Assembly (NCBI GenBank): GCA_937863205.1
Contig: CALMGA010000131.1
Span: forward strand, 1 to 15,130
Direction of reading: 5' to 3'
DNA: 15,130 nt
From: an uncultured Beijerinckiaceae bacterium
GTDB taxonomy: Bacteria; Pseudomonadota; Alphaproteobacteria; Rhizobiales; Beijerinckiaceae
The translations under genes and the position numbers were made by a program. The notes under the pieces were generated by a model. The model saw nothing but the letters and a program-made list of their open reading frames with translations, made no database searches and was not told the DNA's origin. Below, piece after piece: positions 7,278 to 14,946 of this stretch (positions are counted from its first letter, which is position 1; every line of letters starts with the position of its first letter).

Positions 7278-7766
7278 TCAGGGTTGCGTGCACCAGATTT
7301 GGATGGCGGCATCGCTGTCCTCATCGATAATCGCGGGAAGCGCCTGCTTGTTCTTCAGCCATCGACAGAATCGGCAGACCACCTCCGCTTCCCGGTCCGT
7401 CGCAAGCTTCCTCATGTCGAGATCCCTGTTCCCCAGCGACTTCTTCTATGGAGAGACTTTCCCCGCGAGAACATCGAAGAAGACATCAATGAGAAAGTCG
7501 TCTCTGCGATAATCGGTCAGTATCGATTCCATATAAAGTGGAAGAAGCCAGAAAGAAGCTTTTGTGTTCATGTAGGTAAAGGCGGAAAGCACGCAATTAT
7601 GACGATCGATAACCGCTTTGTTTTTCCGGAAGTACTCATCGACGAGGCGCGCTTCCGATTGATATCCGAGGTGCGCGCCTTCTTCAATCAAGCGTCCTGC
7701 CGGCAGAGTTCGATTGGCAAAGACCTCCTGGATCGCCGCATGAAGTTGCTCTTCTTCTTCATTCAT
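7278..7766 (-). pseudogene. Immunity-like protein (DUF6714-like), interrupted by an in-frame UAG
   Basis: Translation from the ATG at 7766 gives 106 residues (MNEEEEQLHAAIQEVFANRT) and ends at TAG (7446-7448). The same frame then continues for 55 codons to TGA at 7278 (MRKLATDREAEVVCRFCRWL, then a short acidic end). The total of 162 residues fits a complete small immunity protein. The central part (SAFTYMNTKASFWLLPLYME) resembles DUF6714-type proteins from memory. The ATG overlaps the upstream toxin-like frame's stop as ATGA, the classic arrangement of toxin and immunity genes. GC is about 42-45% here, far below the neighbours. Function and family are inferred, not verified. Confidence 0.6.
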
Positions 7767-8040
7767 TTCTGTATCTCTTTGTCGAAGTTCCTCTGTAGTC
7801 CCCCGCCTAAAGCCCAGCAGTTTTTAATGGCCCTATTTCGTATGACGATTGCATCTCTATCCCCGTCATCGCCGCCGCGGAAGCAGGTATCATTTATCTT
7901 CATTCTGGCACGCAAGCACTCGTAGTGCCTAGCAAGTTTATATTGTACCACCTCTGGGCTTTCGCCGCCGACGCAGGCGGATGCAGCGCCGCAGGCATTT
8001 TCCACCCGATCTTGAAGATCTCTTCATTGTTCATCGGTGC
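7290..8040. other. Low-GC insert in the late operon
   Basis: Counted 60-base lines give 55% GC at 7321, 45% at 7441, 42% at 7501, 43% at 7561 and 47% at 7801. The flanking phage genes look near 70%. The insert spans the portal C-terminal end, the toxin-like frame and the immunity-like frame, suggesting separate acquisition. Confidence 0.7.
7763..8005 (-). pseudogene. Cysteine-rich toxin-like domain, continuation of the portal frame after a UGA
   Basis: This frame is in register with the portal gene and is separated from it only by TGA at 8024-8026 and six sense codons. The first usable start is GTG at 8005, with no good ribosome site. It encodes 80 residues with VENACGAASACVGG, YECLRARMKINDTCFRGGDD and IKNCWALGG. 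Together with the portal end (VCAPPKLNPPGDC) the region has regularly placed Cys residues. The pattern resembles C-terminal toxin domains of Rhs-type polymorphic toxins, such as the family called novel toxin 16, recalled from memory. The next gene overlaps it by ATGA. It is either a dead toxin end or a separately started toxin fragment. Confidence 0.55.
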
Positions 8041-9670
8041 AGTCGCCCGGCGGGTTCAGCTTGGGAGGAGCACAAACACCGACCTCCGCATCATCCGTCG
8101 TCCCGTTTGCTACGGGCGCGACGCCACTCGGATCGACGGCCGCACTCGCTGTTTGCGTCGATGATCCACCCGTTTCGCTTCCGGGTGCGAAGCGACCGCC
8201 CTGCGAGCCGGCCGCCCCTACCGGCCAGCGCGGGTGCTGATCCTCGTCCCAATCGTCGGCCTTATCAAACTTCGTCGCTTTCGCAGGCGCCGCGCCGCTC
8301 AGCGGCACATATCCCGCCCCCGTCAGCGCCATCGCCCGGTCTGCCGCCGGCTCGGCGAGCGGCGCCCGCCCCAGCGCCGCGCGCGCCTCGTTCAGCGTGA
8401 GGATGCCGCGGCTGGTATAGCTCGCCAGCACCTGCTCCTGCGCCACCGGGTCGACGGAGGCCGTCGGCGTCCAGGCGAACTCCAGGTCGGAGCTTTCGAA
8501 CTCGCGCGCCAGCACCTCGTCGACGAGGCTCTGCACCCAGGCGAACACGGGGGTGAGCCCCTCTTCCTCGCTCAAGGTCTTCTGCACCTCGGCGGTGGCG
8601 CGGTTCATTTGGGAGACGAGCGCCTGCGGCGACACGGAGAAGGCGAAGCATACCAACCGGGCGAGCCAGTCGTCGAAGGCGTTCTTGAGCTCGGGCTCCT
8701 TGGTCTGCACGAAGGTCTTGGCCGCCGTGCCCGGCACGAACTTGGCCCGCCGCCGCCGCCCGGCGTCGCCGGAATAGTACGCGTCCCAATACTTCTGGTA
8801 CGAGGCGATCTGGTCGGGCGTCCAACCGTCGGGCACGCCGATCAGGCTGTCGGGAATGTTGCCCTGGGTGAAATAGTCGAGCAGGAAGAGTTGGCGGCGC
8901 AGCGCGATGTTGACGGTGGTGACGACCTGCTCCACCGGCGAGAAGCCGTAGGCGCGGTTCACCCGGATGTTGCGCGGGCGGTAGAGCAGGTCGCGCGTGG
9001 AATAGTCGACGGCGGGGAAACCCTTGAGCACCTGCTGGTAGGCGGTCGGCCAGTTCGTGCGGCCGTCGGCGCCGACGCTCGGTTGCGGGGTTCGGCCCCA
9101 GCTGTCGATCACCGGCTTGATCGTGGCGCCGTCGAGCGGCATCAGGGCGGTGAGCCGGCCGGCGCGGTCGCGGCGGCAGTACAGGGTCGGCGCGTCGATG
9201 ACGAACAGCTCCTCCAGCAGCATCCGCAGCCAGTCGGCCCAGCCGTGCGCGCCGTCGGGGCGCTGCAGGAAGGCGGTCGCCGCCGCGAGCCGCGCCTCGA
9301 CCGGGCGCGCGGCCAAACCGGCCCCGGCGCGCGGCTTCAGCGACCACGCCATGCGCGACACCTGATCCTTGCGCGTCTCGATGACGAGGCGCAGCAGGTC
9401 CCAGCTGTCGGCGAGGTCGCGCAGGGTGGCGAAGGACACCGATGCGCCCGCGCGCGGCTGCAGCGCCAGGTTGAAGCCGGCCTGATAATCCCACTGCCGC
9501 CCGGCGACGTCGTCGGGGGCCGCCGGCGCGATCGGTTGCAGCGGGCCGAACCAGTCCGCGCCCGCACTGCTCGCGTTTCGCGCCGCGAAGGAAACGCTCA
9601 CCCGGTAGGGGTCGAGCGTCCATGACGCCCGGCCGCTGTCGCGATCGACCATGCTCGTGTCCGCTCTCAT
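8024..9670 (-). CDS. HK97-type portal protein with a toxin-linker-like C-terminal extension
   Basis: The protein is 548 residues from the ATG at 9670 (an alternative ATG is at 9652). The core (to about 460) has portal features: LRDLADSWDLLRLVIETRKD, NWPTAYQQVLKG, YGFSPVEQVVTTVNIALRRQ and VSPQALVSQMNRATAEVQKT. It forms the dodecameric DNA gate at the capsid vertex. The region after about 465 is an extension. It holds HPRWPVGAAGSQGGRFAPG near 479-497, then a Ser/Thr/Ala-rich linker and a Cys-containing end (VCAPPKLNPPGDCTDEQ). The first motif resembles linkers found before C-terminal toxin domains in related bacteria. The gene follows the terminase by 19 bases. Portal function is clear; the role of the extension is inferred. 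Confidence 0.88.
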   Translation of the reverse strand: MRADTSMVDRDSGRASWTLDPYRVSVSFAARNASSAGADWFGPLQPIAPAAPDDVAGRQWDYQAGFNLALQPRAGASVSFATLRDLADSWDLLRLVIETRKDQVSRMAWSLKPRAGAGLAARPVEARLAAATAFLQRPDGAHGWADWLRMLLEELFVIDAPTLYCRRDRAGRLTALMPLDGATIKPVIDSWGRTPQPSVGADGRTNWPTAYQQVLKGFPAVDYSTRDLLYRPRNIRVNRAYGFSPVEQVVTTVNIALRRQLFLLDYFTQGNIPDSLIGVPDGWTPDQIASYQKYWDAYYSGDAGRRRRAKFVPGTAAKTFVQTKEPELKNAFDDWLARLVCFAFSVSPQALVSQMNRATAEVQKTLSEEEGLTPVFAWVQSLVDEVLAREFESSDLEFAWTPTASVDPVAQEQVLASYTSRGILTLNEARAALGRAPLAEPAADRAMALTGAGYVPLSGAAPAKATKFDKADDWDEDQHPRWPVGAAGSQGGRFAPGSETGGSSTQTASAAVDPSGVAPVANGTTDDAEVGVCAPPKLNPPGDCTDEQ

Positions 9671-9689
9671 GGTTGGAGATGAGGAGGGT

Positions 9690-10994
9690 TCAGCCCTCCA
9701 GGATGGTCCTGAGGAAGCCCAGCACCGGAGGTTCCGCGCCCTCGCTGAAGAGGTGGGTCAGCGCCCAGATCGCGGCATCGGCGTGGTCGGGGCTGCCCGG
9801 CCCGGCGTAGCCGCCGCCGGTGAAGGCGCAGAGCTGCTCCTCCAGCTTGGGGAAGCGGCCGACGTGGTGCACCTGGCCCGCCGCGTAGCGAAGCGAGATC
9901 GGCTCGGCGCGCACCGCCTTGCCCCGGCTCGCGGTGACGGAGCGCACGGGCACGTTGCGGTCGGCGGCGCGGATGGTGGCCTCCACCATCGAGCCGCCGA
10001 AGTTCTCCTCCGCCACCACGCAGTCGGCGGCGAATTCGTGGTAGGCGGTGACCACGCGCCGGCTCCAGGCGGCCGGCGCGTCGCGCGTCGAACGGTCGGC
10101 GAGGACGTAGCAGTCGCCGTCGCACCCGAGCGCCGCCACCACGATGCCGATCTCGTCCGAGCCGGCATCGTCGCGCCCGGCCGCTCCCGAAGGATCGACC
10201 GCCACCACCACCGCGCGGCGCTCGGCCAGCGGGATCTCGGCTTCCGTGCAGCGGTGGCGCTCGAAGGTTTCAAAGGTCCACAAGGCGTCGTCGACCTCGG
10301 CGACGTAGACGCCCTCGTAGAAGCGGCGGCGCTTGCGCTCCGGCAGCTCGGCCAAGCTGCGGAGGAAGTCGGGCGTCAGGTTGGCGGCATTGTCGTTGGG
10401 ATTGAGAAAGGCGCGGGCGTAGGCCGCCGGCTCGGCCAGCGGCTGCCGCGAGACGGGATCGCGCTTCTCGCCGAACAGCACGTTGGTCCAGTGCACCACG
10501 GAGGTGGGGTTGAGGTCGACGTAGGCGCGCTGCGTCAGCTCGGGCACAACCTGCGCCAGCCGGGTGAAGGCGATGAGCGCGGAATCGTAGGAAATCTGCG
10601 AAGCTTCGTTGAGGAACACGCTGGCATATTCGAGGCCGAGGATCTTCTCGATGCGACCGGCGTCGTCGAGGCCGCCGACGGTGAGGCGCGCGCCGTTCTT
10701 CAGCTCGTAGAAGCCGTCGGTGCGGTGCTCCTTGATGGCGACATCGGGGAAGCACAGCCGCATCACGCGCGGCAGGGTTTCCTGCGAGATGGAGGCGCGC
10801 GCCGCATTGGCGCGGTGGCGCAGGATGGCGTGGCTCGACTCCGGCGCCAGCGTCGCCCGTTCCACGATGGCGCGGATGATGAGGAAGGTCTTGCCCGAGC
10901 GCGTCCCGCCGGCGAGGCAGGTGTAGCGCTGCGGGCCGTCGAGCAGCCGCCGCGCGGCCTCCTGCGCAGCGCTGAAGGACACGGATCGGACCAT
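9690..10994 (-). CDS. terL: Large terminase subunit (DNA packaging ATPase/nuclease)
   Basis: The product is 434 residues. Walker A is GGTRSGKT at 29-36, and a Walker B-like segment with a catalytic Glu is SVFLNEAS at 125-132. The C-terminal RNase H-like nuclease has Asp267 in VVVAVDPSG, Glu329/Glu330 in VVAEENFGG, and Asp403/Asp406 in SPDHADAAIW. The RAEPISLRYAAGQVHHVG stretch is also typical. It cuts and pumps phage DNA through the portal. Length is normal for PBSX-like terminases. There is no good ribosome site before the ATG at 10994, and no small terminase gene upstream. The gene's natural upstream partner may therefore have been lost. Confidence 0.92.
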   Translation of the reverse strand: MVRSVSFSAAQEAARRLLDGPQRYTCLAGGTRSGKTFLIIRAIVERATLAPESSHAILRHRANAARASISQETLPRVMRLCFPDVAIKEHRTDGFYELKNGARLTVGGLDDAGRIEKILGLEYASVFLNEASQISYDSALIAFTRLAQVVPELTQRAYVDLNPTSVVHWTNVLFGEKRDPVSRQPLAEPAAYARAFLNPNDNAANLTPDFLRSLAELPERKRRRFYEGVYVAEVDDALWTFETFERHRCTEAEIPLAERRAVVVAVDPSGAAGRDDAGSDEIGIVVAALGCDGDCYVLADRSTRDAPAAWSRRVVTAYHEFAADCVVAEENFGGSMVEATIRAADRNVPVRSVTASRGKAVRAEPISLRYAAGQVHHVGRFPKLEEQLCAFTGGGYAGPGSPDHADAAIWALTHLFSEGAEPPVLGFLRTILEG

Positions 10995-11226
10995 GTGGGA
11001 TGAAACAATCTCGACTGTGGGGAGGCCGCGGCGCCGACGCAGGTCGGGCTCGGCATGCGCGCATTAGGGCGTTCGAAACCGTCCGCCGTCAATCGACGCC
11101 GCCGGGGCGTTTCCGATCGTTCGCACCGCGACCGCGGGCCGCCGTCGTCCGCTCGCCGCCCGGCCGTTCCGGCCCCCGGCGCCGCGCGTCGGGCGATGCG
11201 AGACTGATCGTTGTTGAACGTTCACG
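10995..11226. other. Intergenic segment at the right edge of the phage block; no gene seen
   Basis: The 232 bases between the terminase start and the P450 remnant hold no convincing coding frame; the open frames on either strand are short shadows. A small terminase gene would be expected here and is absent. The only local structure noted is the palindrome at 11215-11224. Confidence 0.5.
11215..11224. promoter_or_regulatory. Palindrome TGAACGTTCA, possible operator
   Basis: A perfect 10-base palindrome lies directly upstream of the P450 remnant. Its half-sites resemble those bound by TetR-type regulators. A match of this length may arise by chance, and no regulator gene is in the window. Confidence 0.25.
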
Positions 11227-11613
11227 GTGGGGGCACACGTTGACGCTTGCCTTCGCGACGGGACGTCGCGCCCGCGCTGCGCCCTGGCGCACATTCCCGG
11301 CAAAGGAGGCTGGCCGGTGGTCGGCAGCACTGTCCAGCTGCTCGCCGACCCGAAGGGCTTCGTCGAGAGATATGCCGCCGCCCACGGCCCGATCGAGCGC
11401 AGCCGGGGCTTCGGCGAGATCAGCGTCACCCCGCTGGAGCCGGAGGCCAACGAGTTCGTGCTGCTCGATCCGGGCAAGCTGCTGTCCTCGACCCACGGCT
11501 GGCAGCTGCCCAAGGGTTTCTTCCCGCGCGGGCTGATGCTGCTCGACTTCGACGAGCACAGGCTTCATCGCCGCGCCCTGTCGGTGGTCTTCAAGGCCGG
11601 CCCGATACGATGA
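11227..11613 (+). pseudogene. Cytochrome P450, N-terminal remnant
   Basis: The frame from GTG at 11227 gives 128 residues and contains a recognisable P450 N-terminus: HIPGKGGWPVVGSTVQLLAD at about 23-41, ANEFVLLDPGK at 74-84, and FFPRGLMLLDFDEHRLHRRA at 98-117. The last is the helix C region that contacts haem. It then stops at TGA after VVFKAGPIR. The rest of a P450 (about 300 residues, with the I-helix AGxDT, ExxR and the Cys haem-ligand motif) is missing. Faint P450-like residues continue in other frames to about 11750 (for example AHVVGYSGRQTCARRSN at 11680-11730). This points to decay by truncation and frameshifts. It cannot be a functional P450. Confidence 0.78.
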
Positions 11614-11880
11614 TCGCGGCGGTCCTGGGCGTCGTGCGCCGGCCGCTGCCCGGCACCAAGGTGCGGCTTGGCCGGGCGCGCCCACGTGGTCGGCTACTCC
11701 GGGCGCCAGACTTGCGCCCGCCGGTCCAACGTAGGGAGGGCGGCGGAGCCGCGTCGAGCCGCCTGACACGTGTCGGTAGAGCAGGCGGGGATCCTCCTTG
11801 CCGACCGTTTCGCGGCGCGATCGGCTAGGTCGGGGACAACCGAGGCTTTTCCGGCGCACTCATTGGTTCTATGACGCCGG

Positions 11881-13002
11881 ATGACCCTTTCCATCGATGC
11901 CGCGTTCGACGGCGGCAACATCGACGTCGTGGACATTCGCGGCGACACCATCGACCTTGCCATCAAGTGCGATCGCTATTCGGCGTTCTACCAATGGTTC
12001 TACTTCCGCTTGGCCGGAGCCGGACGAGGCACGGCGAACCTGCGTATCGTGAACGCCGGCGGCGCGGCATTCGCCGACGGCTGGCAGGGCTACAAGGTCC
12101 GCGCGAGTCCCGACCGGCTGGCGTGGCGAACGACGCCGACCCGCTACGCCGACGGCGTGCTTTCGTTTGCGTGGCAGGGCATCGGCGATCTCGCCTGGTT
12201 CGCCCTGTTCGCCCCCTATCCGATGGAACGGCACCACGCTCTCGTTGCCCGCATCGCTGCGTGTCCGGGCGTCGCCTATCGCGCGCTCGGCCGATCGTTG
12301 GACGGTCAGACCATCGACGAACTGCGGATCGGCACCGGCCGCAAACACGTCTGGCTCTACGCGCGCCAGCATCCCGGTGAGCCGATGACCGAGTGGTGGA
12401 TGGAAGGTGCGCTCGAATGGCTGACGTCGGAAGCCCCCGACAGGCGACGCGACGCGCTGCTTGCGGGTGCCACGATCCACCTCGTGCCCAACATGAACCC
12501 CGACGGCACTCGGCGCGGTCACCTGCGCACCAACGCGGCCGGCGTGAACCTCAACCGCGAATGGCATGCCCCCTCGCTCGCACGCAGTCCTGAGGTGCTA
12601 TGTGTCCGCGACGCGATGGATGCGACCGGCGTCGCCTTTGCCATGGACGTGCATGGCGACGAAGCCATCCCGGCGTCCTTCCTCGTCGGCTTCCAGGGCG
12701 TGCCGAGCTTCACCGAAGCGCGCGGGGCCCTTTTCACCACCTATGCAAGACGGCTCGCCGATCACACGGCCGATTTCCAGACGGAACGCGGCTATGGGAT
12801 CAGCGCGCCGGGCAAGGCCAATCTGTCGATCTCGACCAATCAGGTCGCCGAACGCTTCGGCGCCTTGTCCATGACGCTTGAGATGCCGTTCAAGGATCAT
12901 GACCCCAATCCCGATGCGCTGGCGGGGTGGTCGCCTGAGCGTTCGAAGGCGCTCGGCGTCGCCTGTCTCGAAGTGCTGGCCGGGATGGTCGACGTCTTGT
13001 GA
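11881..13002 (+). CDS. M14-family zinc carboxypeptidase (cytosolic carboxypeptidase-like)
   Basis: The product is an intact 373-residue protein. An N-terminal beta domain (residues 1-140) precedes the catalytic domain, as in cytosolic carboxypeptidases. Zinc ligands are visible: His164 and Glu167 in ARQHPGEPM, and His258 in MDVHGDE. NPDG (206-209) and NLNREW (223-228, substrate-binding Asn and Arg) match M14 motifs. Glu334 in MTLEMPFKD is the likely catalytic base. No signal peptide is seen, so it should act in the cytoplasm and remove C-terminal residues from peptides or proteins; the substrate is unknown. An ATG at 11871 is out of frame, and the ribosome site is weak. It follows the P450 remnant on the same strand. 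Confidence 0.87.
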   Translation: MTLSIDAAFDGGNIDVVDIRGDTIDLAIKCDRYSAFYQWFYFRLAGAGRGTANLRIVNAGGAAFADGWQGYKVRASPDRLAWRTTPTRYADGVLSFAWQGIGDLAWFALFAPYPMERHHALVARIAACPGVAYRALGRSLDGQTIDELRIGTGRKHVWLYARQHPGEPMTEWWMEGALEWLTSEAPDRRRDALLAGATIHLVPNMNPDGTRRGHLRTNAAGVNLNREWHAPSLARSPEVLCVRDAMDATGVAFAMDVHGDEAIPASFLVGFQGVPSFTEARGALFTTYARRLADHTADFQTERGYGISAPGKANLSISTNQVAERFGALSMTLEMPFKDHDPNPDALAGWSPERSKALGVACLEVLAGMVDVL

Positions 13003-13030
13003 ACGACGCGTCGGATGAGGCAAGTTTCAG

Positions 13031-13047
13031 ACTGATCGTCGATCAGT
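13031..13047. promoter_or_regulatory. Inverted repeat between convergent genes
   Basis: ACTGATC and GATCAGT flank a 3-base spacer, a perfect 7-base inverted repeat. It lies 28 bases after the peptidase stop and before the convergent oxidoreductase end. It may be a weak bidirectional terminator, but no T-run follows on the plus strand. Confidence 0.35.
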
Positions 13048-13135
13048 GAAGGTCAGGCAATGCCGAGACGGCGGACTCGACGCAAGTGCGAAGAGCACGC
13101 AAGGCGCAACCTGCCTCGCTGATCAACCTGCTTCG

Positions 13136-14266
13136 CTAAGAGAGGCGGCGCAGCTGGTAGCGCGCGCGCTGGACATGGAAGGCGAGACCGCGGCGGGCCG
13201 CCCAGAGCGGCCCCTGGTCGATGGCCATGGAGCGGGCGTAGTCGGTCATCGCGCGGGCGGCCTTGTCGGCAGCCTGCTTCACCGGATCGGCGTAGAACCG
13301 CGCGACCTTGTCTCGGCCCATGCCGTCCGTCGCCAGCCACCCGGGCAGGAGCGCGGCGAGCCGTTCGACGTCGGTGAGCACCTTGCTGATGCCGGTGCCG
13401 CCGGCCGGACAGCTCGTTGAGAACGCGTCGCCGACGAGCACGGCGCCGTCACGCAGGTGACCTTCGCTGCGGTAGAGATCAATGGGGCGCAGGACTGGCG
13501 GCTCCGGGACGTCGAACGTGCCGAGCATTGGCCGCAGGCCCGGCATCGCCGCGAGCAGCGTCTCCCCGGGAGCTGCCCGGAAGCGCCGCGCCCAGGCATC
13601 GCGGCCGGTGCGGTACACGAACAGGTTGGCGCGCGCCCGGCCGCCGATGGGGAACACGGTGAGGTAGGCGGACAGGTCTCCCGCGTCCTCGCCATAATAG
13701 GTCAGGGCCGGCAGCGTCGGCGCGCCGGGCGGACTGACGAGGTCGAAGCCGATGGCCAGCGATGGTGCGCCGGGCTCCTCGACGCGGCGCACGCCGAGGT
13801 CGCGCAGCAGCCCACGCCCGAGCCCGGTCGCGATGACGGCGAGGCGCGCGGCCACCACCTCGCCGCTGCCGAGGTGAAGGCGCTGGAGCTGCCCCGAAGC
13901 CTCGACCCGCGCGACGCGGTCCGTTCGCCGGCAGCTTGGCGGCACCAGGCTGCGAACGGCGTTGACGAGGTCGGCGTAGTCGATCCCGACTTCGCGGTTG
14001 GGCCGCCGCTCCACGATGCGTCCGCGCCGGGCGATCCAGAGTTCGTCGACCGGTGTCGCCGCCGACAGCACCGGCGTCGCGAGGTGCAGCCGCTGCAACG
14101 CGGCGAGCTGGTCGGGTGTCAGCTTCTCCGCGCGGAAGTCTGGCGGGTACGCGTCGTGAACGTCGCACAGCACCACGCGCTGACCTTGCCGAGCCAGCAC
14201 GGCGGCGAGCGCGGAGCCGGCGAGGCCGCCGCCGACGATCGCCGCATCGACAACACATGACGCCAT
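13136..14266 (-). CDS. FAD-dependent oxidoreductase (flavin monooxygenase-like)
   Basis: The product is 376 residues from the ATG at 14266, which has GAGGA 7 bases upstream. The N-terminal Rossmann motif is DAAIVGGGLAGSALAAVLAR (Gly12-Gly17), ending in VVLCD, where Asp35 would bind the ribose. A second FAD motif is VLVGDAFSTSCPAGGTGISK (Gly279-Asp280). This fits the group A flavin monooxygenase / UbiH / geranylgeranyl reductase-like superfamily. Substrate and partner are unknown. A longer open frame upstream has no ribosome site and no Rossmann sequence, so it is not used. The gene is convergent to the carboxypeptidase gene, and no functional link is evident. Confidence 0.82.
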   Translation of the reverse strand: MASCVVDAAIVGGGLAGSALAAVLARQGQRVVLCDVHDAYPPDFRAEKLTPDQLAALQRLHLATPVLSAATPVDELWIARRGRIVERRPNREVGIDYADLVNAVRSLVPPSCRRTDRVARVEASGQLQRLHLGSGEVVAARLAVIATGLGRGLLRDLGVRRVEEPGAPSLAIGFDLVSPPGAPTLPALTYYGEDAGDLSAYLTVFPIGGRARANLFVYRTGRDAWARRFRAAPGETLLAAMPGLRPMLGTFDVPEPPVLRPIDLYRSEGHLRDGAVLVGDAFSTSCPAGGTGISKVLTDVERLAALLPGWLATDGMGRDKVARFYADPVKQAADKAARAMTDYARSMAIDQGPLWAARRGLAFHVQRARYQLRRLS

Positions 14267-14574
14267 GACGCCGTCCTCGAGCCGGAACGCCCGAGACCGT
14301 TGTAGGCCTCGGTGGTTGAAAGGTCGTAACGGTGCGGTCCGTCCGACCAGGGCGCAGTCCGCGCTCGCGGAGGACAGCCTTGGCGCGAGTGCGGCAGGCC
14401 GAGGATATGGTCCCGGGCAGGCCGGTCCGGACATCGAGGCGTCAACGGCCGCCTCTTGCCTTCGCCACCCGACAGCGTCCGGTCCCTGTTTGGCCATTCT
14501 GCGTCGGATGTCGGCCGGTTAACGTTTTCATCAACGAAGCAGGCCACGGTGCGGCTCTATCAAGAGCAGGCTCC
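14267..14574. other. Divergent intergenic region; no gene seen
   Basis: These 308 bases separate the divergently transcribed oxidoreductase and VRR-NUC genes, so promoters for both should lie here. Open frames in it lack ribosome sites and recognisable protein sequence. No clear -35/-10 pair, tRNA or attachment site was identified. Confidence 0.5.
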
Positions 14575-14946
14575 ATGACCGCCCGAACCGCCAGCGAAGG
14601 CAGCATCCAAAACGGCATCGTCGATTTCCTCCGCATCGTCCTGCCGTCCGATCACATCGTCTACGCCAATGCCAACGCGGCCCGGCGCACGCCCGGCGGG
14701 CGCGCCGGCAACGGTGTGCCCGGCTTGATGCCCGGCATCCCCGATTTGTCCGTCGCCTGCCCGGGATCCCGCATCCTTTACTTCGAGGTGAAAACGGCAC
14801 GCGGCCGCCTGTCCGAGGCGCAGAGCCAAGTCGTGCACCGACTCCGCGCCGCCGGCTGCCTCGTCGCCGTGGTCACATCGATCGATGATGTCGAGCGCGC
14901 CCTGGCAACCTGGAACATTCCGACGCGCATCGCCAAAGCCGCATGA
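14575..14946 (+). CDS. VRR-NUC domain nuclease (phage type)
   Basis: The product is 123 residues from the ATG at 14575, with a weak ribosome site (CAGG, 4-base spacing). The domain has the PD-(D/E)xK-like core seen in VRR-NUC proteins: Asp57 in LMPGIPDLSV, then Glu71 and Lys73 in ILYFEVKTARG, and Gln83 in LSEAQSQVVH. A conserved Arg/Gly-rich loop (ARRTPGGRAGNG) precedes it. Stand-alone VRR-NUC nucleases are common in phage early or replication regions and may act as structure-selective nucleases; this role is inferred. Upstream extension of the frame has no ribosome site or family sequence. It may mark prophage DNA continuing to the right. Confidence 0.83.
   Translation: MTARTASEGSIQNGIVDFLRIVLPSDHIVYANANAARRTPGGRAGNGVPGLMPGIPDLSVACPGSRILYFEVKTARGRLSEAQSQVVHRLRAAGCLVAVVTSIDDVERALATWNIPTRIAKAA

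Noticed and set aside
7446..8026. Stop codon reassignment (UAG or UGA read as an amino acid) as seen in some phages
   Set aside because: The connector and the first chaperone frame end at UAG, and many genes here end at UGA in tight operon overlaps, so both codons act as stops.
7278..8040. CRISPR array or tRNA gene in the low-GC region
   Set aside because: No spaced direct repeats or cloverleaf sequence were seen; the region is explained by two coding frames.
1..10994. A functional gene transfer agent cluster rather than a prophage
   Set aside because: The gene order is similar, but the frameshifted protease, low-GC toxin-like insert and divergent capsid fit a decaying prophage better. The 3' half of the cluster is outside the window, so this is not settled.
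8234..11003. Long plus-strand open frames opposite the portal and terminase genes
   Set aside because: They are antisense shadows of two genes with clear catalytic or family motifs.
6907..14526. Shared 10-mer GGTTAACGTT at 6907-6916 and 14517-14526 as attachment-site repeats
   Set aside because: It is too short, partly palindromic and lies inside the phage block at one end. No longer match surrounds it.
14332..14574. Upstream extension of the VRR-NUC frame to 14332
   Set aside because: There is no ribosome site, the composition is Arg-rich without family similarity, and the conserved domain starts just after the ATG at 14575.
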